Assembly: GCA_017624735.1 (NCBI GenBank)
Contig: JAGAMK010000024.1
Coordinates: 1 to 47,585, forward strand
Direction of reading: 5' to 3'
DNA length: 47,585 nt
Source of the DNA: Clostridia bacterium
GTDB taxonomy: Bacteria > Bacillota > Clostridia > Oscillospirales > Acutalibacteraceae
Shown here: positions 8,028 to 15,204 of the stretch, piece after piece
How the letters are laid out: each line of letters begins with the position of its first letter
Position numbering within the stretch: position 1 is the first letter of the stretch
Program-made: the position numbers and the translations under genes
Notes under the pieces: generated by a model
The model's database searches: none
The model's input: only the letters and a program-made list of their open reading frames with translations
Told to the model about the DNA's origin: nothing

Positions 8028-8070
8028 AGTAATATCTCCTATCTGAATAATATCAAATATTTACAAAAAA

Positions 8071-8099
8071 AGTATATCACAAGCCACATTGACTGTCAA
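8071..8099 (-). promoter_or_regulatory. Promoter of the SCIFF operon
   Basis: On the minus strand TTGACA (8099-8094) and TATACT (8076-8071) have a 17-base spacer. The start codon is 44 bases beyond the -10 box. Confidence 0.8.
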
Positions 8100-8175
8100 G
8101 TGAATAATTATTATAATGTATTTGAAACAAAATTCATTTTTTAACACTCTTATATAATGAAAGGGGAAAGGAAAA

Positions 8176-8559
8176 ATGAAGAAAGCACTTGTTATAATTA
8201 CATCAATTATTCTGGTATTTATAGTCTTTTTCGTTGTTTGGTTTAACTATAAGCCAACAAAAACCTCTTATGAGGATTTTTCCTATGCAGAAGATTGCAA
8301 AATATATATTGCAGGTGAATCAGGTGTAAAAACTACGAGATTTGTGAACATAACTGACACGGAAATTAGCAGTATTGATGATGCCATTGAACGAGCAAAA
8401 AATGAATGTACTATTCAATGGGATGGTGTTACAACTTATTTTGATGCAAAGGAACACATTTGGAAAGTGTTGTTTTATACTAAAGGAATACTTGGAGGCG
8501 ACCAAAGTGTTTATTTGGATGAGAATGGAAAAACTGTGTTAATCGTATATGGTGAATAA
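8176..8559 (+). CDS. Small membrane-anchored protein, PepSY-like outer domain
   Basis: A 127-residue protein. Residues 4-24 form a signal-anchor helix (ALVIITSIILVFIVFFVVWFNY). The rest (about residues 30-127) faces outward, with a helix IDDAIERAKNE and paired strands TTYFDAKEHIWKVLFYT and QSVYLDENGKTVLIVYG. That helix followed by 'W.V.....G....Y.D..G' strands resembles PepSY or small immunity-type folds, but I cannot name a family. The first 31 residues are nearly identical to those of the next gene. A good ribosome binding site (AAAGGGGAAAGG) precedes the ATG. It is probably monocistronic or co-transcribed with the next gene, 61 bases on. Confidence 0.75.
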   Translation: MKKALVIITSIILVFIVFFVVWFNYKPTKTSYEDFSYAEDCKIYIAGESGVKTTRFVNITDTEISSIDDAIERAKNECTIQWDGVTTYFDAKEHIWKVLFYTKGILGGDQSVYLDENGKTVLIVYGE

Positions 8560-8620
8560 TTATTATAATCTAGTTTAAAAACACTTTTTGACTACTTATA
8601 TGTAGAAGGGAGAAATGAAA

Positions 8621-9370
8621 ATGAAAAAAGCACTTGTTATAATCACATCACTTATTCTGGTATTCATAGTCCTTTTCGTTGCTTGGTTTAATTATGAACC
8701 AACAAAAATGTCTTCTTTTGTTGGCTGTGTTGAGAGTACGATTAACACTGAAAACTTGTCTGAAGTCATTGGTATCAATGATTATGTTTTTGTGGGCTTT
8801 GTTGAAGATGTTTATGACTATAATCACGATAGATTTTTTCATAAATTTCCCGAAATCATTGATTACTATGGTGGACCATTTACTGAATGTAAGGTTAATG
8901 TGATAAAAAGCATTAAAGGTAGTATTGAGCCAGGAACAACATTTTCTTATTATAAAGTCGGTGGTGTAAATTGGCTTAGAACAAGTATTTATCTTCCGGT
9001 GGAAGAAGGGAAAACAGATTATTATCCTGAAACGGGTAAATATTATATTTTCCGTGGCAGTGCACATCCTGACGGCACCGTAACAGGTGGCGGAACGTAT
9101 AGTACGGATATGTTGGAAGAGGGAATTGATTCAACTAATTATGAGCAATCTGCAATCTATCAAGAATGGGTTAAGGCTTACGAAAATCAGATTTTATCAC
9201 GATATGATGACTCATATCACTATCTATGCACAGCAGACGTGTATTATGGTGACGGCACATATAATGCAAAAGTGTATGCAGATTATCTTGAACACCGTGA
9301 AGAAAACGGTAGTAGTGTGGATAAGGATTTCCATAAAGCAGTAAAGAAAGGTAATCCAAAAATTAAATAG
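8621..9370 (+). CDS. Membrane-anchored protein of unknown function
   Basis: A 249-residue protein. Residues 1-24 repeat the signal-anchor of the preceding gene almost exactly. The outer part (about residues 30-249) has the look of small clostridial exported proteins: an INDYVFVGFVEDVY strand pair, a KVNVIKSIKG strand, then GKYYIFRGSAHPDGT and a charged helical tail. I do not recognise a named domain. ATG 8621 is preferred to the in-frame ATG at 8615 because AAGGGAG is nine bases from the former and only two from the latter. The gene ends 31 bases before a strong terminator. Confidence 0.75.
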   Translation: MKKALVIITSLILVFIVLFVAWFNYEPTKMSSFVGCVESTINTENLSEVIGINDYVFVGFVEDVYDYNHDRFFHKFPEIIDYYGGPFTECKVNVIKSIKGSIEPGTTFSYYKVGGVNWLRTSIYLPVEEGKTDYYPETGKYYIFRGSAHPDGTVTGGGTYSTDMLEEGIDSTNYEQSAIYQEWVKAYENQILSRYDDSYHYLCTADVYYGDGTYNAKVYADYLEHREENGSSVDKDFHKAVKKGNPKIK

Positions 9371-9401
9371 TGTACAATATGTTGCTTTTGTAGTGTTTAG
9401 G

Positions 9402-9425
9402 GCGGGGTTTCGACCCCGCTTTTTT
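9402..9425 (+). terminator. Terminator GCGGGGT-TTCG-ACCCCGC
   Basis: A perfect 7-bp stem with a TTCG loop is followed by six T. Similar GCGGGG/CCCCGC terminators recur at 28017 and 32531. Confidence 0.9.
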
Positions 9426-9436
9426 ATGTGTAAAAC

Positions 9437-9621
9437 GAATTTGAATTTGTCGGGACGATTACCAACATACTAAACCGATTGTAATGTAGGGTCGGGTCTC
9501 TGTGCCCGACCGCAAATTCTATATAAAACTACGGGCAGGCACGGGTGCGGGTGTCCGGTGGACACCTCTGCGAAGCAGAAGCACCGACCGAGCCGGCAGG
9601 CGAGACCTACCTGCCCCTACA
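9437..9621. repeat. Dispersed hairpin repeat, copy 1
   Basis: It begins with GAATTTGAATTTGTCGGG, the same end sequence as the copies at 42443 and 45687. Inside are TGTAGGG and, at the other side, CCCCTACA, enclosing GC-rich hairpins: GGTCGGG/CCCGACC, GGGCAGG/CCTGCCC and GGTGTCC/GGACACC. The GC content is well above that of the neighbours. I see no ORF that would be expressed. The matching right-hand end found in the other copies is not visible here. The rest of the gap to 9740 holds only short repeats of TGCACTTTGC type. Confidence 0.7.
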
Positions 9622-9741
9622 ATGCACTAATTTGGTTTTATTATAATATTGCAACGCAGTTCCTACATTCTGCACTTTGCGTTTTGCACTTTGCACTCAA
9701 TCCGATGCCCCCAAAAAAATCTGTCTAACAAGTCATTATAC

Positions 9742-9770
9742 TTGACTTTTATTACTCAAAATGATATTAT
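9742..9770 (+). promoter_or_regulatory. Promoter of tRNA-Leu
   Basis: TTGACT (9742-9747) and TATTAT (9765-9770) are spaced by 17 bases, 22 bases before the tRNA. Confidence 0.75.
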
Positions 9771-9792
9771 TATCAAGCAAAATTTAAAGTAT

Positions 9793-9880
9793 GCGGATGT
9801 GACGGAACTGGCAGACGTGCAGGCCTCAGACACCTGTGGATATTACTTCCTTGTGGGTTCAAGTCCCATCGTCCGCACCA
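9793..9880 (+). tRNA. tRNA-Leu (CAG)
   Basis: An 88-base class II tRNA with an encoded CCA end and a long variable arm. The acceptor stem GCGGATG pairs with CGTCCGC (one T-G pair), the D-arm contains GGCAGAC, and the T-arm is GTGGG-TTCAAGT-CCCAT. The anticodon loop CTCAGAC gives anticodon CAG, with a C/A mismatch at the loop-closing pair. A strong terminator starts immediately after the CCA end. Confidence 0.9.
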
Positions 9881-9920
9881 AAATCAAAAAGGTCACTTCT
9901 CGTGACCTTTTTTGATTTTT
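9880..9920 (+). terminator. Terminator of tRNA-Leu
   Basis: A 17-base arm ending GGTCAC pairs through a TTCTC loop with GTGACC and its T-rich continuation. The A-rich and T-rich outer parts also pair. Confidence 0.9.
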
Positions 9921-10078
9921 AGTATGTGATAATAAAGGGACTTGAACCCTTGGGTTTGTGCGTTAAGAAAATGATTCGGTGAATCATTTTTAGCACAAGA
10001 CGGTTGGTGGGTACCGAATTTCGTAAGAAATTAGGTCGCCAAGCGAATAGTATGCAAGGCGAAAGCCGAAGCAGACTG

Positions 10079-10147
10079 TCAAGTCCCATCGTCCGCACCA
10101 AAATCAAAAAGGTCACTTCTCGTGACCTTTTTTGATTTTTAGTATGT
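10079..10147 (+). repeat. Direct repeat of the tRNA-Leu 3' end plus terminator
   Basis: 69 bases here are identical to 9859-9927, exactly 220 bases upstream. The repeated piece covers the last 22 bases of the tRNA (from TCAAGTCCC through CCA) and the whole terminator. The 151 bases between the copies contain hairpins (AAATGATTC/GAATCATTT inside TTGTGC/GCACAA; GAATTTC/GAAATT; GGC/GCC) and no convincing ORF. The second copy lacks the rest of a tRNA, so it is not a functional gene. The arrangement resembles the two att sites left by an element integrated at a tRNA 3' end. Confidence 0.9.
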
Positions 10148-10193
10148 AATAATTTTATCGTTTCACCATACAATATTTGTATAGTGAAAAATC

Positions 10194-10221
10194 TTGACAA
10201 AACAGATTTTTTTGTTATAAT
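10194..10221 (+). promoter_or_regulatory. Promoter of the aspS-gatAB operon
   Basis: TTGACA (10194-10199) and TATAAT (10216-10221) have a 16-base spacer. Transcription should begin near 10228, at the start of the T-box leader. Confidence 0.8.
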
Positions 10222-10227
10222 ATTTTG

Positions 10228-10445
10228 CAGAGACTCGGCTTTTGTGGAAAGTCTGTCAGGGAGAACACGTCATCGACTGAAAGCGTGTTTGAGATGAGTA
10301 GTAAGCTTGGGAACACTCTAAAGGCAAAAACTAATTTAATATTAAAAGAGGATATGCTTTTGCGTATCAATGCGGGTGGCACCGCGGGTATTTATTTTAA
10401 TTACTCGTCCCGGGAATATTTTAAGTATTCCCGGGGCTTTTTATT
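10228..10445 (+). promoter_or_regulatory. T-box riboswitch leader
   Basis: The T-box core GGGTGGCACCGCGG lies at 10374-10387. It is followed by an intrinsic terminator, CCCGGGAATA (10409-10418) pairing with TATTCCCGGG (10426-10435), and a T run. Uncharged tRNA would pair its acceptor end with the T-box bulge and favour the antiterminator, turning on aspS-gatA-gatB. Upstream, AGAGACTCGG and GTGGAAA resemble the AG-bulge and distal-loop part of stem I. A candidate Asn specifier AAC lies in GGAGAACACG near 10261. The 5' strand of the lower stem I expected before the AG bulge is missing if transcription starts at 10228, so the stem I reading is uncertain. Confidence 0.85.
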
Positions 10446-10477
10446 TTGTTTCGGGAGAAAAATTGGAGGTAAATACT

Positions 10478-12556
10478 ATGTACAGAACACTATTCTGTAA
10501 CGACATCTGTGACAAACACATCGGTCAAACTGTTCAGCTTGCAGGTTGGGTTGATGTTGTACGTGACCACGGTGGCGTTATCTTCGTTGACATTCGTGAC
10601 TATACGGGTGTCACTCAGGTTGTTATTCACAACGAGGAATTAGTTAAAAATGTAAACCGCGAAACAGTAATTTCTGTAAGTGGTGTTGTTGAAAAACGTG
10701 ACCCTGATACAGTAAATGAAAAAATTGCAACAGGTTACGTTGAGCTTGTTGCAGACAGTTTACAGATTTTAGGTAAGAGCAAGAATATGCTTCCGTTTGA
10801 TGTCAGAGCATCAAGACAGAGCAAGGACGAAGTGCGTCTTAAATATCGATACCTTGACCTTCGTAATCCAAAGAACCATGATAATCTTGTAAAACGTTCA
10901 ATGATTATCCGTCATCTCCGTAACAAGATGGAGGAAAAAGGCTTCCTTGATATGCAGACACCAATTCTTACTGCATCATCACCTGAAGGTGCTCGTGACT
11001 TCCTTGTACCATCAAGAAAGCATCCGGGCAAGTTCTATGCTCTTCCACAAGCTCCACAGCAGTTCAAACAACTTTTAATGGTTTCAGGTTTTGACCGTTA
11101 TTTCCAGGTTGCACCTTGTTTCCGTGATGAAGATGCTCGTGCTGACCGTTCACCTGGTGAGTTCTATCAGCTCGACTTTGAAATGGCATTTGCAACTCAG
11201 GAAGAAGTTCTTGATGTTTGTGAAGACTTAATTTACGACACATTTAAAGCATTCACAGATAAAAAGGTTACACCTAAGCCATTCCGCAGAATCACTTATG
11301 CAGATGCTATGATGACTTATGGTTCAGACAAACCTGACCTTCGTAACCCACTTCTTATCTGTGACCTTACAGATTTCTTTGCAGGTGTTGATTTCCCTGC
11401 ATTCAAGGGCAAGCCGGTTCGTGGTATCGTTGCTGATTGCACAGGAAAATCAAAGAAATTCTTTGAAGATTCACTTAAATTTGCAACATCAAATGAAGTT
11501 GGCCTTGGTGGTCTTGGTTATATCACACTTAAAGACGGCGTTTTTGCAGGCCCTATTGCTAAATTCTTAAGCGATGCACAAAAGGTTGAAATTACAGAGC
11601 TTACAGGTGTTAAAGAAGGCGAAACACTCTTCTTCATCTGTGATGAAAAGAAGAATTCAACAGAGAAAAAGGCAGGTATGATTCGTACTTGGCTTGCAGG
11701 CAAAGAACAACTTAACTTAATCACAGATGATGCGTTTGAATTCTGTTTCGTTGTTGATTTCCCAATGTATGAAAACGATGAAGAAACAGGCGAAACAATC
11801 TTTACACATAATCCATTCTCAATGCCACAGGGTGGTATGGAAGCGCTCCTTACAAAGGACCCAACTGAAGTTTTGGCTTATCAGTATGACCTTGTATGTA
11901 ACGGTATTGAGTTGGCATCCGGTGCTGTTCGTAACCACGATAACGAAATTATGAAAAAGGCATTTGAAATTGCAGGTTATGACGAAGAAGAACTTAAAAA
12001 GCGTTTCAATGCTTTATATACAGCATTCCAGTATGGTGCACCACCTCACGCAGGTATGGCACCTGGTATTGACCGTATGGTAATGCTTTTAACTGACGAA
12101 GAAAAAATTCTTGATGTTATTGCATTCCCGCTTAACGGTAATGCTCAAGACTTGTTACTTGGTGCTCCAAGTGAGGTTACAAATCAACAACTTGAAGATG
12201 TTCATCTTCTTGGCAACGGTAGTGCTCTTGCACAGCGTCAGGCAGCTGTTGGTGGCACATCAAAGAAAGCACAAGGTAAACGCTCAACATTCTCAAATGC
12301 ACAACAGCTTAATCAGTTGTCACTTACAGAGGATGAAGAAACAGTTATGCAGGGCATTTTTACTGCTATGCTTAACAGTGAAGCAAAACTTAAAACTATT
12401 GATACAGAAAATATTGAAGAAATGGTACACGTAATGCCAATGACAAACGTACTTCGTGAAGATGTACGTAAACAGAGTTTCTCAAGAGAAAGTCTTCTCG
12501 AAGGTGCTCCTGAAAGAAACGAAGACAGTTGGCAAGTACCAAGACTTGTAAAGTGA
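10478..12556 (+). CDS. aspS: Aspartyl-tRNA synthetase fused to a GatC-like domain
   Basis: A 692-residue cytoplasmic class II synthetase. Residues 1-576 are a complete bacterial AspRS: an OB-fold anticodon domain (GWVDVVRDHGGVIFVDIRD), motif 2 as FRDEDARADRSPGEFYQLD, the inserted GAD domain, motif 3 as GMAPGIDRMVMLL, and the usual ending LLGAPSEVTNQQLED. A Gln/Ser/Lys-rich linker follows. Residues about 612-692 match GatC: LSLTEDEE..., VHVMPMTNVLREDVRKQSF, EGAPE and a final VPRLVK. No separate gatC is present, so the fusion would tie Asp-tRNA(Asn) synthesis to its amidation. His31 in RDHGG is the residue found in non-discriminating AspRS of Pseudomonas (from memory). ATG 10478 follows GGAGG; the frame upstream runs through the T-box and is not coding. 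Confidence 0.95.
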   Translation: MYRTLFCNDICDKHIGQTVQLAGWVDVVRDHGGVIFVDIRDYTGVTQVVIHNEELVKNVNRETVISVSGVVEKRDPDTVNEKIATGYVELVADSLQILGKSKNMLPFDVRASRQSKDEVRLKYRYLDLRNPKNHDNLVKRSMIIRHLRNKMEEKGFLDMQTPILTASSPEGARDFLVPSRKHPGKFYALPQAPQQFKQLLMVSGFDRYFQVAPCFRDEDARADRSPGEFYQLDFEMAFATQEEVLDVCEDLIYDTFKAFTDKKVTPKPFRRITYADAMMTYGSDKPDLRNPLLICDLTDFFAGVDFPAFKGKPVRGIVADCTGKSKKFFEDSLKFATSNEVGLGGLGYITLKDGVFAGPIAKFLSDAQKVEITELTGVKEGETLFFICDEKKNSTEKKAGMIRTWLAGKEQLNLITDDAFEFCFVVDFPMYENDEETGETIFTHNPFSMPQGGMEALLTKDPTEVLAYQYDLVCNGIELASGAVRNHDNEIMKKAFEIAGYDEEELKKRFNALYTAFQYGAPPHAGMAPGIDRMVMLLTDEEKILDVIAFPLNGNAQDLLLGAPSEVTNQQLEDVHLLGNGSALAQRQAAVGGTSKKAQGKRSTFSNAQQLNQLSLTEDEETVMQGIFTAMLNSEAKLKTIDTENIEEMVHVMPMTNVLREDVRKQSFSRESLLEGAPERNEDSWQVPRLVK

Positions 12557-12567
12557 GGTGAATAGTA

Positions 12568-13749
12568 ATGAAATATTATGCAACACAGATTAACGAAAAT
12601 GGTAATATCGCAGTTGACGATACAATTCTTGTAAAAGATGTTGTTACAACTGCAGGCTCACGCATTTTAGATGGTTTCAAGCCACTTTTCAGTGCAGAGG
12701 CAGTTACACGTCTTGAAGATAAAGGCTATACAGTAGCAGGTAAAACAAATGTTGGCGAATTCGGTCTTGACCTTGTTGGTGAATTTTCTTACTATGCACC
12801 ACAGGAAGACAAACTCGAAGGTTCAGCAGCATCTCTCGTTGCAAATGGCGATGTAGTTGCAGCACTTGGCGTTGATATGAATGGTTCAACAAGACGTGCA
12901 GCAGCACTCAGCGGTGTTGATTTCTTAAAACCAACTTATGGTACAGTTTCTCGTTATGGTGTAATTTCTTGTGCAGCATCAGGTGAGCAAATTGGTGTTT
13001 ATGCAAAGAATGCAGAAAAAGTTGCAGAGATTATGGACGTAATTGCAGGCCACGATGATAAAGATGGCACAAGCCTTCGCAACGATAGTTATGACTATGC
13101 AATTACAGATGTAAAAGGTAAGAAAGTAGCAATTAACAAGTATCTCCTTGACAAAGCAGATGACGAAACAAAGGCAAAAGTTCTTGCATTTGCAGATAGT
13201 CTTCGTGCAAACGGTGTTGACGTTACAGAAATCACTTGTGATATGGTTGAAATTGCAAACACAGCTTGGCAGATTCTTATGTGTGCTGAAACTTGCAACA
13301 ATGTATCCCGTTATGACGGTGTTAAATTCGGTCACCGTGCAAAAGAATACAAAAACATTGATGAATTATATGTGAACACAAGAACAGAAGGCTTTAACTT
13401 CCTTACAAAAGCAGTTATCCTTTATGGCTCAGATGTTCTTTCAAAAAATCGTTATAAAGATTGTTTTGATAAGTCACTTCGTGTTCGTCGTGTAGTTGCA
13501 GAAGGACTTCAGAAAGCATTCAGCGAGTTTGATGCGATATTGACACCTGCTTGTAGCAAAGCAGAATATGAATCATACGACATCAAAGATGCATTCGGTA
13601 AAGTATTTGCAGAAAGCGTGTTTACAGCAGTACCAAACCTTATTGGTATTCCTGCTCTTGTTACAAATGGTGTTCAGCTTATGGGTAACCATTTTAGTGA
13701 AAGCACACTTTTAAGTCTTGCTCATTGTGTTGAAAAGGAGGGCAAATAA
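12568..13749 (+). CDS. gatA: GatA-like amidotransferase subunit, shortened and with an eroded amidase motif
   Basis: A 393-residue amidase-family protein in the gatA position. GatA releases ammonia from glutamine for tRNA-bound Asp or Glu. Alignment by eye with normal GatA (about 485 residues) shows that the first 55 or so residues are missing. The catalytic Lys is kept (VKDV, Lys23), as are the GKTNVGEFG segment, the nucleophile Ser in DMNGSTR, and KPTYGTVSRYG. The glycine/serine motif GGSSGGSAA, which supplies the cis-Ser, is replaced by KLEGSAAS, so the middle residue of the Ser-cisSer-Lys triad seems lost or moved. The ATG follows GAGGTG, 11 bases after aspS, and the gene ends 1 base before gatB. 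It may be a divergent but working GatA, or one using free ammonia. Confidence 0.85.
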   Translation: MKYYATQINENGNIAVDDTILVKDVVTTAGSRILDGFKPLFSAEAVTRLEDKGYTVAGKTNVGEFGLDLVGEFSYYAPQEDKLEGSAASLVANGDVVAALGVDMNGSTRRAAALSGVDFLKPTYGTVSRYGVISCAASGEQIGVYAKNAEKVAEIMDVIAGHDDKDGTSLRNDSYDYAITDVKGKKVAINKYLLDKADDETKAKVLAFADSLRANGVDVTEITCDMVEIANTAWQILMCAETCNNVSRYDGVKFGHRAKEYKNIDELYVNTRTEGFNFLTKAVILYGSDVLSKNRYKDCFDKSLRVRRVVAEGLQKAFSEFDAILTPACSKAEYESYDIKDAFGKVFAESVFTAVPNLIGIPALVTNGVQLMGNHFSESTLLSLAHCVEKEGK

Positions 13750-13750
13750 T

Positions 13751-15172
13751 ATGAAATACGAACTTGTTATGGGCCTTGAAACTCACGTTGAGTTAAGCAC
13801 CGAATCAAAGATTTTCTGTTCATGTGGTGGCCATTCTGCTGCAAACGAACCAAATGATTGCATTTGTCCTGCTTGTTCAGGTATGCCGGGAATGTTGCCG
13901 GTTATGAACAAACGAGTTGTTGAACTTGCAGTTACTGCAGGTCTTATGCTCAACTGTAACATCAATCGTTACACAACATTTGATAAGAAAAACTATTATT
14001 ATCCTGACCTTCCTTGTGCATACCAGATTACACAGATAAATCATCCAATTTGTACTGATGGTTGCGTAACACTTAAAACAAGTGAAGGTACAAGAGATAT
14101 CAGAATCAAGCAAATCCATATGGAAGAAGATGCAGGTAAGCTTGTTCATAGTGGCAACTCATCATTTGTTGACTTTAACCGTACAAGTGTTCCGCTTATC
14201 GAGATTGTTACACAGCCTGACTTCCGTAGTGCTGAAGAAGTTGTAACATACCTTAACAAACTCAAATCAATGTTCCGTTCAAGTGGCATTTCAGAGTGTG
14301 AAGAGGGTGCAATGCGTTGCGATGTTAATATTTCTGTTCGTCCTGAAGGTAGCACAGAATTCGGTGTTCGTACTGAAATCAAAAACATGGCATCATTTGA
14401 AGCTATTGAAAGAGCAATTAAGTATGAATCACAACGACATATGGATGCTCTTGAATATGAAATCGAAGAGCTTGTTCAGGAAACAAGACGTTTTGATGAT
14501 GTGAGTGGTAAAACATTTGCAATGAGAAATAAGGAAACTGAAGCAGATTATCGTTATTTTCCTGATGCAAACCTTATGCCGATTATCATTGACGATGCTT
14601 GGCTTGAAGAGATTAAAGCAAATAAGCCTGTTGCTGTTGACGAAAAAGCTGAACAGTATCGTGAAGCAGGAATTTCTGAAAAAGAAATTGATATGCTTAT
14701 TTCAAACCATAAGATTGCAAAAATGCACGAAGATATTGTTGCTATGGGATGCAATTCAAAGGATGTTGCTGCATGGATTCTTACAGACTGTGCAGGTGTT
14801 CTCCGTAAAGATGGCAAAACACTCAATGACCTTACAATGACTGCAGAAACACTTGCTACAATCATCAAGATGGTTGATAGCGGTGAAATCAACAGAAATG
14901 CAGGTAAGAAAGTTCTTATCGCGGTTGTTGAAGACAATGTTGACCCTGTTGAGTTCGTTAAGGCACAGGGACTTGATAAGAAATTCGATTCATCCGCTAT
15001 TGATAGCGTAATTGATAAGGTTATCGCAGACAATCTAAAAGCAGTTGAAGATTTCAAGAATGGTAAAACAAAGGCTTTACAGGCTCTCTTCGGTGCTTGT
15101 ATGAAAGAACTTCGCGGTGCAGGTGACCCATCTGTAATCAAAGAACTTCTTGAAAAGAAAATGAATGGTTAA
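13751..15172 (+). CDS. gatB: GatB, Asp/Glu-tRNA amidotransferase subunit B
   Basis: A 473-residue protein of normal GatB length. GatB binds the misacylated tRNA, activates its carboxylate with ATP and transfers ammonia from GatA. Family phrases are intact: MGLETHVELSTESKIFCSC, CPACSGMPGMLPVMN, FDKKNYYYPDLPCAYQITQ, HMEEDAGKLVHS, and the C-terminal YqeY-like tail domain that contacts tRNA (residues about 325-473). The Cys residues of the zinc site are present. ATG 13751 follows AAGGAGG; the frame extends upstream to 13718 but would overlap gatA. It is the last gene of the T-box operon. Confidence 0.97.
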   Translation: MKYELVMGLETHVELSTESKIFCSCGGHSAANEPNDCICPACSGMPGMLPVMNKRVVELAVTAGLMLNCNINRYTTFDKKNYYYPDLPCAYQITQINHPICTDGCVTLKTSEGTRDIRIKQIHMEEDAGKLVHSGNSSFVDFNRTSVPLIEIVTQPDFRSAEEVVTYLNKLKSMFRSSGISECEEGAMRCDVNISVRPEGSTEFGVRTEIKNMASFEAIERAIKYESQRHMDALEYEIEELVQETRRFDDVSGKTFAMRNKETEADYRYFPDANLMPIIIDDAWLEEIKANKPVAVDEKAEQYREAGISEKEIDMLISNHKIAKMHEDIVAMGCNSKDVAAWILTDCAGVLRKDGKTLNDLTMTAETLATIIKMVDSGEINRNAGKKVLIAVVEDNVDPVEFVKAQGLDKKFDSSAIDSVIDKVIADNLKAVEDFKNGKTKALQALFGACMKELRGAGDPSVIKELLEKKMNG

Positions 15173-15179
15173 AAGAAAA

Positions 15180-15204
15180 GAGGGAGTTAAACTCCCTCTT
15201 TTTT
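15180..15204. terminator. Bidirectional terminator after gatB
   Basis: GAGGGAGT (15180-15187) pairs with ACTCCCTC (15191-15198), with T runs on both sides. The stop codon of the convergent GH43 gene lies within the hairpin. Confidence 0.9.

Noticed and set aside
9655-9705. TGCACTTTGC-type short repeats as a regulatory array
   Set aside because: Too few and too irregular copies; more likely part of the decayed repeat next to the tRNA.
9649-9915. 88-residue plus-strand ORF
   Set aside because: It runs through tRNA-Leu and its terminator, so the reading frame is accidental.
9935-9955. Second tRNA on the minus strand (GGGACTTGAACCC looks like a reversed T-arm)
   Set aside because: No acceptor, D-arm or anticodon arm can be built around it; it may be a tRNA scrap within the duplicated region.
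10079-10100. Second tRNA-Leu gene
   Set aside because: Only the last 22 bases of the tRNA are present; the 5' part is unrelated.
9919-10200. 93-residue minus-strand ORF
   Set aside because: It spans the duplicated tRNA 3' end and terminators, has no ribosome binding site and no protein-like composition.
10225-10500. 91-residue plus-strand ORF over the T-box
   Set aside because: It is the T-box leader read as protein; structure and motif explain the sequence.
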